From Pseudoluteimonas sp044226035 (GTDB taxonomy: Bacteria > Pseudomonadota > Gammaproteobacteria > Xanthomonadales > Xanthomonadaceae): a stretch of 21,983 nt of DNA. Within the stretch, counting starts at the first letter, position 1; each line of letters begins with the position of its first letter. The notes beneath the pieces are model-generated. The model worked only from the letters and a program-made list of their open reading frames with translations, did not search any database and was not told where the DNA came from. Positions 1 through 11,805 of this stretch are shown here, piece after piece. Location: contig JBGAHT010000050.1 in the NCBI GenBank assembly GCA_044226035.1, positions 1 to 21,983 on the forward strand. Direction: 5' to 3'. Position numbers and translations under genes: made by a program.

Positions 1-597
1 GCGCTGATCGGCACGCTGGTGGCGGCCTTCTCCCACATCATCGTGGACCATGCCCGGCGCGGGCATTTCGTCGCCACCATGCAATTGGAGCAGTACGCGC
101 AGATCGACGCATTGACCTCGCTGCTCAACCGGCGCCATTTCATCGAAGCCGGCGAATCCCTGCTGGCGAGGATCGCGACCGCCGAGCGGCTGTGCGCCTG
201 CTTCCTCGACCTGGACCACTTCAAGCGCCTCAACGACAGCGGCGGCCATCGCATCGGCGACCTGATGCTGGTCGAAACGGCCTCGCAGCTGCAATCGGTG
301 GGTGGAGCCGGGCGCCTGATCGGGCGCCTGGGCGGCGAGGAGTTCGCCTTGCTGCTGCCCGGGATGGCGATGCCGCAGGCGCGGGCGTTGTCGGAAACCC
401 TGCGCGCCAGGATCGCGGCGCTCCAGGTCGAGGGCTTCGCCATCACCGCCAGCGTCGGGGTCGCGGAGCGGCACCCGGGGGAAAGCCTGTCCGACCTGCT
501 GCATCGCGCCGACCTGGCCCTGCTCGCGGCCAAGCGCGATGGCCGCAACCGGGTCGTGTCGTGGTCGCCGGTATTGCCGGTCGCCGAACCCGCCTGA
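1..597 (+). CDS. GGDEF-domain protein (diguanylate cyclase), 3' part only
   Basis: The reading frame is open from base 1, so the gene begins upstream of the window and only about 198 C-terminal residues are visible. The first residues (ALIGTLVAAFSHIIV) look like the end of a membrane helix, followed by a short linker and a full GGDEF domain. Visible family motifs are LTSLLNRRHF, the metal/substrate region DLDHFKRLND, and the signature GGEEF (codons 331-345). This signature is normally active in making cyclic di-GMP from two GTP. The inhibitory I-site (RxxD before the signature) is not present; the aligned residues read GAGR. Product feedback through that site is therefore unlikely. The stop codon lies 3 nt from the stop of the convergent FmdB-type gene. 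The sensory N-terminus, and so the signal, cannot be seen. Cyclase activity is inferred from the intact motif. Confidence 0.9.
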   Translation, partial: ALIGTLVAAFSHIIVDHARRGHFVATMQLEQYAQIDALTSLLNRRHFIEAGESLLARIATAERLCACFLDLDHFKRLNDSGGHRIGDLMLVETASQLQSVGGAGRLIGRLGGEEFALLLPGMAMPQARALSETLRARIAALQVEGFAITASVGVAERHPGESLSDLLHRADLALLAAKRDGRNRVVSWSPVLPVAEPA

Positions 598-600
598 TCG

Positions 601-927
601 TCAGCCCGTGGAAGAAGCGTCCGGTTTCGGCCCGGACTTGGCCGCAGGCGGCGCGGGCTTGCTCTCGGCCGCGGGTTTGGCTTCGGGCCTGGATTCCGCC
701 GGTTTCGAGTCGCCGCCATCGCCGGCAAGGTTGCGTTTCCCGTCCTTCTTGAAATCGGTCTCGTACCAGCCGCCGCCGGCGAGGCGGAACTGCGGCGCGG
801 TCAGGCGCCGGTGCACCGTGCCCCTGGCGCCGCAGGCCGGGCAGGCCTCGGGGTCGGGATCGGACAGTTTCTGCAGCTTGTCGAACAGGTGGCCGCAGTT
901 GCTGCAGGCGAAGGCGTAGATCGGCAT
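601..927 (-). CDS. FmdB-family zinc ribbon protein
   Basis: A 108-residue protein starting MPIYAFACSNCG. Two CxxC pairs (C8/C11 and C29/C32) form the zinc ribbon typical of the FmdB/CxxC_CxxC_SSSS family, followed by the family-typical segment RLAGGGWYETDFK (about residues 49-61). The rest (about residues 66-108) is a Lys/Pro/Ala/Ser-rich low-complexity tail, probably disordered. The frame is open 18 codons further upstream, but the internal ATG at 927 is chosen because MPIYxF is the conserved family N-terminus. No strong ribosome-binding site is seen. The gene is convergent with the GGDEF gene (3 nt between the stops) and divergent from the SIMPL gene. The family is often called a putative regulator, but its biochemical role is not established. 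The family call is secure; the function is not. Confidence 0.88.
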   Translation of the reverse strand: MPIYAFACSNCGHLFDKLQKLSDPDPEACPACGARGTVHRRLTAPQFRLAGGGWYETDFKKDGKRNLAGDGGDSKPAESRPEAKPAAESKPAPPAAKSGPKPDASSTG

Positions 928-996
928 CGGGATGGTCGCGGCGGAAAACCCGGACATTTTCTGGGGCCGGTGGCCGCGCATTCAAGCCGGACGCGT

Positions 997-1002
997 TATG
1001 TT
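997..1002 (+). promoter_or_regulatory. possible -10 element (TATGTT) for the SIMPL gene
   Basis: The hexamer TATGTT inside GTTATGTT lies 36 nt before the ATG at 1033. Similar hexamers occur at nearly the same distance before four other plus-strand genes in this window. No convincing -35 box is visible, so this is a weak prediction. Confidence 0.3.
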
Positions 1003-1032
1003 CGCCCAACCTCCCAACCCGCGAGCCGCCCC

Positions 1033-1734
1033 ATGTCCGCCAGTCCCCGTTCCGTGTTCGCCGCCCTCCTGCTCGCGCTCGGCCTGCTCGGCGCCGGCTG
1101 GTTCGCCGCCCAGGGCATGGCCAAGCTGCGCACCGCCGACCGCTACGTCACGGTCAAGGGTTCGGCGGAAAAGCTGGTCGACGCCGACCTCGCGGTATGG
1201 CCGATCACCTTCACCGTCAACGGCAACGACCTCGCCGGCGTGCAGGCTGGCATCACTCGCAACGCGACGACGGTGCGCGAGTTCCTGGCCAAGGCCGGCT
1301 TCGGCGCGAACGAGATCACCACCTCGCCGACCAAGGTCGAGGATCGCTGGGCCTACAGCTACGGCAGCGACCGCCCGCCGGAACGCTACCGCGCGACGTC
1401 CAGCGTGACCTTGCGCACCGAGAAGGTGAAGCAGGCGCTGCCGGTGATCTCGCGCAGCGGCGAGCTGCTCAATGCCGGCGTGCTGATCACCGAGGGCAGC
1501 GACCCGCAATACGACTTCCAGGCGCTGCAGTCGATCAAGCCGGCGCTGATCGCCGAGGCCACCGCCAACGCGCGCAAGGCCGCCGAGCAGTTCGCCAAGG
1601 ATTCGGGCTCCACCGTGGCCGGCATCCGCACCGCGAACCAGGGTGCGATCGACATCAGCGACCGCGACCAGACCAGCCCGTTCATCAAGAACGTGCGCGT
1701 GGTGACGACGATCGAGTATTTCCTGAAAGACTAA
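1033..1734 (+). CDS. SIMPL (DUF541/YggE-type) periplasmic protein
   Basis: A 233-residue protein. Residues about 8-27 form a hydrophobic signal or anchor segment (FAALLLALGLLGAGWFAAQG), so the rest is probably periplasmic. The remainder matches the SIMPL/DUF541 family. It has an early VTVKGSAEKLVDADLAVW strand region, a middle part with EITTSPTKVEDRW, and the C-terminal half that mirrors the first, including YDFQALQSIKPALIAEATANARKAAEQFA (broken here by position, about residues 157-185). E. coli YggE of this family has been linked to lower oxidative stress, but no enzymatic activity is known. The ATG at 1033 is chosen because it directly precedes the signal segment; the frame continues upstream without a better start. 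The gene is followed at once by a palindromic repeat region that may act as a terminator. Confidence 0.85.
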   Translation: MSASPRSVFAALLLALGLLGAGWFAAQGMAKLRTADRYVTVKGSAEKLVDADLAVWPITFTVNGNDLAGVQAGITRNATTVREFLAKAGFGANEITTSPTKVEDRWAYSYGSDRPPERYRATSSVTLRTEKVKQALPVISRSGELLNAGVLITEGSDPQYDFQALQSIKPALIAEATANARKAAEQFAKDSGSTVAGIRTANQGAIDISDRDQTSPFIKNVRVVTTIEYFLKD

Positions 1735-1736
1735 AC

Positions 1737-1874
1737 CCCTCTCCCCTTGTGGGAGAGGGTGGCGCGTAGCGCCGGGAGAGGGGATGTCGGGCGCGAATTG
1801 CCCCTCATCCGCGCTACTCGCGCCATCCATTTCGCTCGCGCCTTCGGGCCACCTTCTCCCACGAGGGGAGAAGG
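1737..1874. repeat. Family 2 palindromic repeat cluster between convergent genes
   Basis: This gap between the SIMPL stop and the ABC-F stop holds several inverted repeats. They are CTCTCCC...GGGAGAGG near 1740-1758, GGCGC-gta-GCGCC at 1761-1773, and a 9-bp-stem hairpin CCTTCTCCC/GGGAGAAGG at 1852-1874. The same stem types recur at 15971-16163 and 17134-17231. Lying between two converging genes, the cluster could end transcription in both directions, but no U-tract is present. Confidence 0.8.
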
Positions 1875-1884
1875 AAAGCGCGGC

Positions 1885-3837
<1,953 letters not shown>

Positions 3838-3843
3838 GTGCGC

Positions 3844-3849
3844 ATTTTA
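3844..3849 (-). promoter_or_regulatory. possible -10 element (TAAAAT) directly before yheS
   Basis: On the minus strand TAAAAT (5 of 6 to consensus) ends 6 nt before the ATG at 3837. If used, transcription would start at or next to the start codon, giving a leaderless mRNA. No ribosome-binding site lies upstream of the ATG, which fits. No -35 box is recognised. Confidence 0.35.
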
Positions 3850-3887
3850 GCGGCCGATTCGCCCTGCTCCCGCATCACCCGCCGGGC

Positions 3888-3893
3888 TAGAAT
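3888..3893 (+). promoter_or_regulatory. possible -10 element (TAGAAT) for the response regulator gene
   Basis: TAGAAT matches the -10 consensus at 5 of 6 positions and lies 36 nt before the GTG at 3924. This leaves room for a short leader carrying the ribosome-binding site at 3911-3917. No clear -35 box is seen. Confidence 0.35.
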
Positions 3894-4520
3894 CGCGGCG
3901 ACGCTCCGGGGAGGGAGCCCGCCGTGGCCGCATTCGATTTCTTCCGGCGCATCCTGCGCAACGTGCCCGCGCAAGAGGCCGCCGATCCCGCCGCGGGCGA
4001 TGCGACCGGGCCCGCGCCGGCTCCGGCCGGCGCGCCGCTGATCGAGCGCCGCCGCGGCGAGCGCGTGGATGCGCGCGAGGGTTTGCGCGTGCTGATCATC
4101 GACGATTCGGCGACGGTGGTCGCCACCCTCGGCCGCATGCTGCGGCAGAATCATTTCGACACCGCGGGCGCCGGCGACGCCGAGACCGGCATCGCCTTCG
4201 CGCGCGCGGAACGCCCGGACCTGATCTTCCTCGACATCGTGCTGCCGGGCATGAGCGGCTTCGACGCGCTGCGCGCGCTGCGCAGGGACGAGGCCACGCG
4301 CGGGATCCCGATCGTGATGATCAGCGGCAACGCGCAGGCGACCGAGCAGTTCTACGTGCGTCGCATCGGCGCCGACGACTTCATGAAGAAGCCGTTCGGC
4401 CGCGGCGAGGTGTTCGCGCGCATCCAGGCGCTGGTCGACGCCGGGCGCCTGCCGCAACGCGGGATAGCCGTTGCCGCGCCGCCGGAGGACGACGACGCGG
4501 CCCTGGTCGAAGCCGATGCC

Positions 4521-7103
<2,583 letters not shown>

Positions 7104-7120
7104 GTGCGGGAATCCGGGAG

Positions 7121-7135
7121 GGCCACGCCGTGGCC
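7121..7135 (-). other. small perfect hairpin in the clpB leader
   Basis: GGCCAC-gcc-GTGGCC is a perfect 6-bp stem with a 3-nt loop. It falls between the predicted heat-shock transcription start (about 7140) and the clpB ATG (7103), so it would be in the 5' untranslated RNA. A role is not known. Confidence 0.5.
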
Positions 7136-7146
7136 GAATGTCCCTG

Positions 7147-7174
7147 AAATGCGGTTTCGGCGGCGTGATTCAAG
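7147..7174 (-). promoter_or_regulatory. sigma-32 (heat-shock) type promoter for clpB
   Basis: On the minus strand, CTTGAAT (7168-7174) is followed by a 13-nt spacer and CCGCATTT (7147-7154). The sigma-32 consensus is CTTGAAA, 13-14 nt, CCCCATnT, so each box has one mismatch and the spacing is correct. A start near 7140 would give a leader of about 37 nt. Position and target gene fit known heat-shock control of clpB. Confidence 0.75.
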
Positions 7175-7203
7175 CCGGCGGCCGCACCCGGGTTGGCCTG
7201 GGT

Positions 7204-7209
7204 TATGGT
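7204..7209 (+). promoter_or_regulatory. possible -10 element (TATGGT) for the M20 peptidase gene
   Basis: TATGGT within GTTATGGT lies 35 nt before the ATG at 7239, matching the position of similar hexamers before other genes here. The match to consensus is only 4 of 6 and no -35 box is seen. Confidence 0.28.
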
Positions 7210-7238
7210 CAGGGCTCCCGTTTCCGCCAGCGATCGCC

Positions 7239-8564
7239 ATGCCCCGCTTCCGCCCCCTCGCCTGCGCCCTGCTGCTCACGCTGTCGTTCGCCGGCGCCGC
7301 ACATGCCCAAACGCCGGCGACCGGCCTGTCCGCGCAGGAACGGCAAATCGCCGACGCCGCGCAGGCGGGCAAGGACGAGGCCATCGCCCTGCTCGCGAAG
7401 CTGGTGGAACAGAACAGCGGCACGTTCAATTCCGCGGGGGTGAAGGCGGTCGCGGACATGCTCGCGCCGGAGTTCGAGGCGCTCGGCTTCGAAGTGGAAT
7501 GGAAGCCGATGGCCGCGGCCGGGCGCGCCGGGCACCTGGTCGCCGTGCATCGCGGCAACGGCCGCGGCAAGCGCATGCTGCTGATCGGCCACCTCGACAC
7601 CGTGTTCGAGGCCGACGATCCGTTCACCGGCTTCAAGCGCGAAGGCGACACCGCCATCGGTCCCGGCGTCGGCGACGACAAGGGCGGCGACGTGGTGATG
7701 CTGGCCGCGTTGCGCGCGATGCAGGCCGCGGGCGCATTGCGCGACGCCGACATCGAAATCGTGCTGACCGGCGACGAGGAGGACGTGGGCAGCCCGCTGT
7801 CGGTCGCGCGCGCCGACCTCATCGCCGCCGGCAAGCGCGCCGACGTCGCGCTCGACTTCGAGAACCTGTCGCACAAGGACGGCCGCGAGATGGGCTCGAT
7901 CGCGCGGCGTTCGGCCAACACCTGGGTGCTGGAGGCGCACGGCGAATCCGGCCACAGTTCCGGCATCTTCTCCGCCGCGATGGGCGACGGCGCGATCTTC
8001 GAGCTCGCGCGCATCCTCGCCGCGTTCCGCGACGAATTGCCCGAACCCGACCTCACCTTCAACGTCGGCCTCGCCGGCGGCGGCCAGACCGCGCAATTCG
8101 ACGCGGCGCAAACCCGGCTCGAGGCCAGCGGCAAGGACAACATCGTGCCGCCGGTCGCGGTCGCGCGCGGCGATTTCCGCACGCTCAGCCAGGAACAGAC
8201 CCGGCGCGTGGCGGCGAAGATGCAGGCGATCGTCGCCCGCCACCTGCCGCGCACCACGGCCACGCTGCGGATCGACGAGGACTACCCGCCGATGCCGCCG
8301 ACCGCGGGCAGCCGCGCGCTGCTGGCGAAGCTCAACGAGGTGAACCGCGACCTCGGCCTGCCGCGGATGGACGAACTCGATCCGCTCGGGCGCGGCGCCG
8401 GCGACATCGCCTTCGTCGCGGCCGACAGCGACGGCCTGGTGGGCATGGGCATTTCCGGCGACGGCAGCCACGCCGCGGGCGAAAGCGCCGACCTCGGCTC
8501 GATCCCGCGCCAGGCCGCGCGCGCCGCGATCCTGATGCACCGGCTGGCGAACACGCCGCGCTGA
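7239..8564 (+). CDS. exported M20 family metallopeptidase
   Basis: A 441-residue protein with a clear Sec signal peptide ending AHA-Q (cleavage after about residue 23), so it acts in the periplasm or outside. The M20 di-zinc set is present: H118 and catalytic D120 (HLDTV), bridging D146 (GVGDDKGG), catalytic E180 and metal ligand E181 (TGDEED), an acidic residue in DFEN (D206/E208), and H411 (GDGSHAAGES). The lid/dimerisation domain lies about 220-340. This is the glutamate carboxypeptidase/CPG2 style of M20; the true substrate (peptide, folyl-glutamate or other amide) cannot be told from sequence. The ATG at 7239 is chosen for the signal peptide, since the frame is open far upstream only as antisense of clpB. 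It shares the upstream gap with clpB and is followed 51 nt later by the acyltransferase gene. Confidence 0.92.
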   Translation: MPRFRPLACALLLTLSFAGAAHAQTPATGLSAQERQIADAAQAGKDEAIALLAKLVEQNSGTFNSAGVKAVADMLAPEFEALGFEVEWKPMAAAGRAGHLVAVHRGNGRGKRMLLIGHLDTVFEADDPFTGFKREGDTAIGPGVGDDKGGDVVMLAALRAMQAAGALRDADIEIVLTGDEEDVGSPLSVARADLIAAGKRADVALDFENLSHKDGREMGSIARRSANTWVLEAHGESGHSSGIFSAAMGDGAIFELARILAAFRDELPEPDLTFNVGLAGGGQTAQFDAAQTRLEASGKDNIVPPVAVARGDFRTLSQEQTRRVAAKMQAIVARHLPRTTATLRIDEDYPPMPPTAGSRALLAKLNEVNRDLGLPRMDELDPLGRGAGDIAFVAADSDGLVGMGISGDGSHAAGESADLGSIPRQAARAAILMHRLANTPR

Positions 8565-8583
8565 TCGCGGGCCGCGGCGCGGT

Positions 8584-8589
8584 TATGCT
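8584..8589 (+). promoter_or_regulatory. possible -10 element (TATGCT) for the acyltransferase gene
   Basis: TATGCT within GTTATGCT lies 32 nt before the ATG at 8616. It resembles the hexamers ahead of the SIMPL and M20 genes. No -35 box is seen. Confidence 0.28.
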
Positions 8590-8615
8590 TGCGCGCCCTT
8601 GAAACACGCGACCAC

Positions 8616-9374
8616 ATGAACGCCACGTCCCTGCCCTCGCGCACGCCATGGCCGGCCCGCATCGGCTGGGCCTGCCTCAACGCCCTGCAGGCGTTGTTCA
8701 CGATGCTGGTGACGATGGCCGGATTCCCGGTGGCGCTGCTGCTCGGCCTGCTGTTCGGCCCGCGCCTGCCGCTGCGCATGGCGGCGTGGTACTGGGCGCC
8801 ATTGCTGTTCCTCGGCGCCGGGGTGCGGCTGCGAGTGGAGGGCGCGGGGCGCGTGGATTGGTCGCGACCGCAGGTGCTGGTCGCCAACCATGCCTCGATG
8901 ATCGACATCTGCGCGCTGTTCCGCGCGGTGCCGGTGCCGCTGCGCTTCGTGCTCAAGCACGAGATGTCGAGCGTGCCCGTGGTCGGCTGGTATGCGAAGG
9001 CGATGGGCATGGTGTTCATCGACCGCGGCAATGCGCGCGATGCTAAGCGCAGGCTGGGCCATGCGGCGGAACAACTGCGCGGCGCGGCCACCTTCGCCGC
9101 CTTCCCCGAGGGCACGCGCAGCAAGGACGGCAGCGTGGGCCCGTTCAAGGCCGGCATCCTGCAACTCGCGATCGAAGCCGGCGTGCCGGTGGTGCCGGTC
9201 GCGATCGAGGGCGCGGGCCGCGTGCTGCCGCCGTCCGGTTTCAGCGTGCGCCCGGGCGAAATCGTGCTGCGTTTCGGCGATCCGATCGAGACCACGGGCA
9301 TGGCGCCGCAGGATCGCAACGCGCTGGCGCGGCGCGCGCGCGAGGCGGTGGTGGCGTTGCTGCACGCGCGCTAG
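8616..9374 (+). CDS. plsC: PlsC-type 1-acyl-glycerol-3-phosphate acyltransferase
   Basis: A 252-residue membrane-associated acyltransferase. Residues about 18-70 contain hydrophobic segments (ALFTMLVTMAGFPVALLLGLLFG and the WAPLLFLG region). The catalytic HX4D motif is H92-D97 (NHASMID), and the glycerophosphate-binding motif is FPEGTRS at 163-169. A third conserved block, AGVPVVPVAI, follows. It probably transfers the second acyl chain onto lysophosphatidic acid in phospholipid synthesis. Length matches E. coli PlsC (245). Other LPLAT family activities remain possible, as many bacteria carry several homologues. The ATG at 8616 is chosen over an upstream in-frame start because it leaves room for the promoter-like hexamer. 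Its stop codon shares the palindrome CTAG (9371-9374) with the stop of the convergent permease gene. Confidence 0.88.
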   Translation: MNATSLPSRTPWPARIGWACLNALQALFTMLVTMAGFPVALLLGLLFGPRLPLRMAAWYWAPLLFLGAGVRLRVEGAGRVDWSRPQVLVANHASMIDICALFRAVPVPLRFVLKHEMSSVPVVGWYAKAMGMVFIDRGNARDAKRRLGHAAEQLRGAATFAAFPEGTRSKDGSVGPFKAGILQLAIEAGVPVVPVAIEGAGRVLPPSGFSVRPGEIVLRFGDPIETTGMAPQDRNALARRAREAVVALLHAR

Positions 9375-10954
9375 CGCGGCGATCGGGCTCGCTGCAACGA
9401 CAACAGGGCCAGCGCCACCGCGAGCGTGCAATAGGCCGCGGCGAACTGCAGGGCGATCTCGCGGCGCAGGCCCTGCAGCCGCCACGGCAGGTAGATGCCG
9501 CCGCGCGCATCCACCGAATGGATGAAACCGAACAGGGTCAAGGCCGCGGCCAGCAGCAGGATGCCCGCCGCGGCGCGCGTGCGCGCTTCGACCAGCGCGA
9601 CCAGCGCCGCGGCCCACAGCATCGCGGTGATGATGAAGCCGTTGCCCAGCGCGGTGGTCGCGGCGAGGTCGGAGAAACCGTGCACATCGGTGGCCGCGTA
9701 CAAGCCGGCGAAGGCATCGGGCGCGACCAGCGCGGGATTGCCGAGCTTGATGTTCAACAGGTAGGCGATGGCCGGCAGGAACGCCAGCGCCACCGCGAGC
9801 GCGTGCTTGCGCGGGGTTTCGTGGAAGGCCTGCACGCCGATGTCCAGGCCGACGTAGACGATGATCGGCGCCAGCGCCGCGACCGGCAGCCACTGCACCA
9901 GCCCCGAGACGTAGCCGAGCATGCCGCCGAGGCCGATGAACAGGCCGGTCAACAGCGTGTAGCCGCTGCGCGCGCCCATGTGCTTGTACGCGGGCTGGCC
10001 GATGTACGGCGTGGTCTGCGCGACGCCCCCGCAGACGCCGGCCGCGAGCGTGGCCAGCGCCTCGACCAGCAGCACGTCGCGGGTGCGGTAATCGTCGCCG
10101 GCGGCGCGCGCGCTTTCGCTGACGTTGATGCCGCCGACGACCATCAGCAGGCCGAACGGCAGCAGCAACGGCAGGTAGGGCACGGTATTTGGCAGCCCCG
10201 CGACGAAGCCCAGCGACGGCAGCGGCAGGGTGAAGCCCAGCCGCATCGGTTGCGGCCATGCGAAACCGGGCGCGCCCAGCCCGGCGATACCGAGCCCGTA
10301 ATGCAGCGCGACGCCGACCACCAGTGCGAACAGCACGCCCGGCAGCCTGATCGGCAGTTTCCCCTTCGCGACGAGCACGTACAGCAACAGCCCGAACGTG
10401 GTGACGCCGACCACCGGTTCGCGCAGCAGTTCGACCAGCGGCAGGAAACCGAGCAGCGCCAGCGCCGCACCGCCGATGGAACCGAGCAACGCCGCCCGCG
10501 GCAACGCGCGCGTGGCCCAGTCCCCGGCGAACGACAACGCCAGCTTGAGCAGGCCGATCACCACCAGCGAGGCCATGCCGAGCTGCCAGGTGGCGATGGC
10601 CGCCGCGTATTGGTCCATGCCCTGCTGCCTGAAACCGGCGAACGCGGGCCCGAGCACCAGCAGCGCCATGCCGATGCTGGTCGGCGCATCCAGCCCGAGC
10701 GGCATCGCGGTGACGTCGTCGCGCCCGCTCTTCGCCGCCAGGCGCCGCGCCATCCACGTGTACGCGAGGTTGCCGAGCAGCACGCCGAACGCGGTGCCGG
10801 GGAACATCTTCCCGAACACGACCTCGGCCGGGAATCCGAACGCGCCGACCAGCACCGCGGCGATGAAGCCGAGGATCGACAGGTTGTCGACCATCAGGCC
10901 GAAGAAGCCGTTGAGGTCGGCGGCAACGAACCAGCGCGGGCGACGCATGTTCAT
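9371..10954 (-). CDS. NCS2-like (xanthine/uracil-type) membrane permease
   Basis: A 527-residue integral membrane protein with about 12 or more hydrophobic helices. It begins MNMRRPRWFVAADLNGFFGLMVDN and has conserved polar stretches such as GRDDVTAMPLGLDAPTS (about 77-93) and GGINVSESARAAGDD. GGVAQTTPYIGQPAYKHMGARSGYT lines up loosely with the GG-TTTYGENIG substrate region of NCS2 carriers. This supports a nucleobase/cation symporter-2 (AzgA/UraA-like) fold, but the substrate is unknown and a SulP-type carrier is a second possibility. The ATG at 10954 overlaps the pgeF stop (ATGA), and GGCGGG sits directly before it. This indicates translational coupling in the rluD-pgeF-permease operon. Purine-related permeases fit loosely beside pgeF, which can act on adenosine. 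Confidence 0.72.
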   Translation of the reverse strand: MNMRRPRWFVAADLNGFFGLMVDNLSILGFIAAVLVGAFGFPAEVVFGKMFPGTAFGVLLGNLAYTWMARRLAAKSGRDDVTAMPLGLDAPTSIGMALLVLGPAFAGFRQQGMDQYAAAIATWQLGMASLVVIGLLKLALSFAGDWATRALPRAALLGSIGGAALALLGFLPLVELLREPVVGVTTFGLLLYVLVAKGKLPIRLPGVLFALVVGVALHYGLGIAGLGAPGFAWPQPMRLGFTLPLPSLGFVAGLPNTVPYLPLLLPFGLLMVVGGINVSESARAAGDDYRTRDVLLVEALATLAAGVCGGVAQTTPYIGQPAYKHMGARSGYTLLTGLFIGLGGMLGYVSGLVQWLPVAALAPIIVYVGLDIGVQAFHETPRKHALAVALAFLPAIAYLLNIKLGNPALVAPDAFAGLYAATDVHGFSDLAATTALGNGFIITAMLWAAALVALVEARTRAAAGILLLAAALTLFGFIHSVDARGGIYLPWRLQGLRREIALQFAAAYCTLAVALALLSLQRARSPR

Positions 10955-11805
10955 TCCCGCCACACCAGCGTCGCCATGCGCCCGGTGCGCCCGCTTCCAT
11001 CGGACGTGCTGCGGCGATGCGAGTAGAAGCGGGCCGGATCGGAGATCGTGCACAGGCCGCCGCCGTGCACAGCGGTCACGCCGGCGTCGCCGAGGCGCAG
11101 TTTCGCCAGCGCGTAGAGATCGACGTTCCAGTGGCCCGGACGCGTCGCGGCGAATGCGGCCTGCGCGCGCGCATCGCGCGCGACGAAGGCGTCGAACACC
11201 TCCGCGCCGATTTCATACGCCAGCGGTCCCGCCGCCGGGCCGAGCCAGGCGAGGATCTCCGCCGGCGGCGTGCGCATGGCCGCGACCGTGGCTTCCAGCA
11301 CGCCCGCGGCGAGCCCGCGCCAGCCCGCGTGCGCGGCCGCGATTTCGCTTCCGTCGCGCGCGGCGAACACCACCGGCAGGCAGTCCGCGCTGAGGATGGT
11401 GAGGACGGTGCCCGGCGTCGAAGTCACTGCGGCGTCGGCTTCGGGTTCGCCACTGTCTCCTCCCCTTTCGCGAAGCGAAGGGGGAGGCTGGGAGGGGGTA
11501 AGTTCCTCGTCGATGGAAACCAACCCCTCCCCAACCCTCCCCTCCGCCTGCGGCGAAAGGGAGGGGGCAAAGTGCACAACACGAGTGCCGTGCACCTGCC
11601 GCAGCCAGCGCGGCGGCGAGGGCAATCGCAGCGCCGCCTGCAACCGCCGGCGGTTCTCCGCGACCGCGGCGAGGTCGTCGCCGTTGCGCAGGCCGAGGTC
11701 GAACGCATCGAACGGCGGCAGCGACACGCCCGGGCCGGATCGCGTCGTGGCCAGCGCGCGCACGCCCGGCGGCGCGGGCCAGGCGGCGTCGACCCAGGCG
11801 CTCAC
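10951..11805 (-). CDS. pgeF: PgeF/YfiH-type polyphenol oxidase-like protein with in-frame repeat insertion
   Basis: A 284-residue protein of the PgeF/YfiH (Cu-oxidase_4/laccase-like) family. In E. coli this protein corrects peptidoglycan by removing wrongly added L-Ser; family members also act as purine nucleosidases. The metal-site residues are present: H72 (QVHGTR), C142 (SADCLPVVF) and H159 (HAGWRG). Odd feature: residues 79-118 come from a palindromic repeat (11452-11571), making the protein about 40 residues longer than E. coli YfiH (243). Since H72, C142 and H159 flank the insert and stay intact, the protein may still fold with a surface loop. The start is GTG at 11805, overlapping the rluD stop (GTGA); VSAWVDAAWPAP matches the expected N-terminus. 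Its stop overlaps the ATG of the permease gene. Confidence 0.92.
   Translation of the reverse strand: MSAWVDAAWPAPPGVRALATTRSGPGVSLPPFDAFDLGLRNGDDLAAVAENRRRLQAALRLPSPPRWLRQVHGTRVVHFAPSLSPQAEGRVGEGLVSIDEELTPSQPPPSLRERGGDSGEPEADAAVTSTPGTVLTILSADCLPVVFAARDGSEIAAAHAGWRGLAAGVLEATVAAMRTPPAEILAWLGPAAGPLAYEIGAEVFDAFVARDARAQAAFAATRPGHWNVDLYALAKLRLGDAGVTAVHGGGLCTISDPARFYSHRRSTSDGSGRTGRMATLVWRE
11452..11571. repeat. Family 3 palindromic element inside pgeF (40 codons)
   Basis: The element starts with TCCTCCCC, carries a hairpin at 11463-11483, a central spacer, then a mirrored C-rich half with a TCCGCCTGCGGCGA-type hairpin, and ends AAAGGGAGGGGG. The 21 bases at 11463-11483 are the exact reverse complement of 18746-18766 upstream of pilS. 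The right end matches the pilS-proximal end in 19 of 22 bases. Confidence 0.85.

Noticed and set aside
982..1830. Long minus-strand frame opposite the SIMPL gene
   Set aside because: Composition is typical of antisense GC-rich shadow frames, and the plus strand shows a signal peptide and a family match.
9518..11026. Long plus-strand frame opposite the permease gene
   Set aside because: Its translation is Gln/Arg/Asp-rich low complexity from antisense of a hydrophobic membrane protein; no domain is visible.
10955..11053. Longer permease start 33 codons upstream
   Set aside because: It would overlap the conserved pgeF C-terminus, whereas the ATG at 10954 gives a standard coupled overlap and precedes the first conserved segment.
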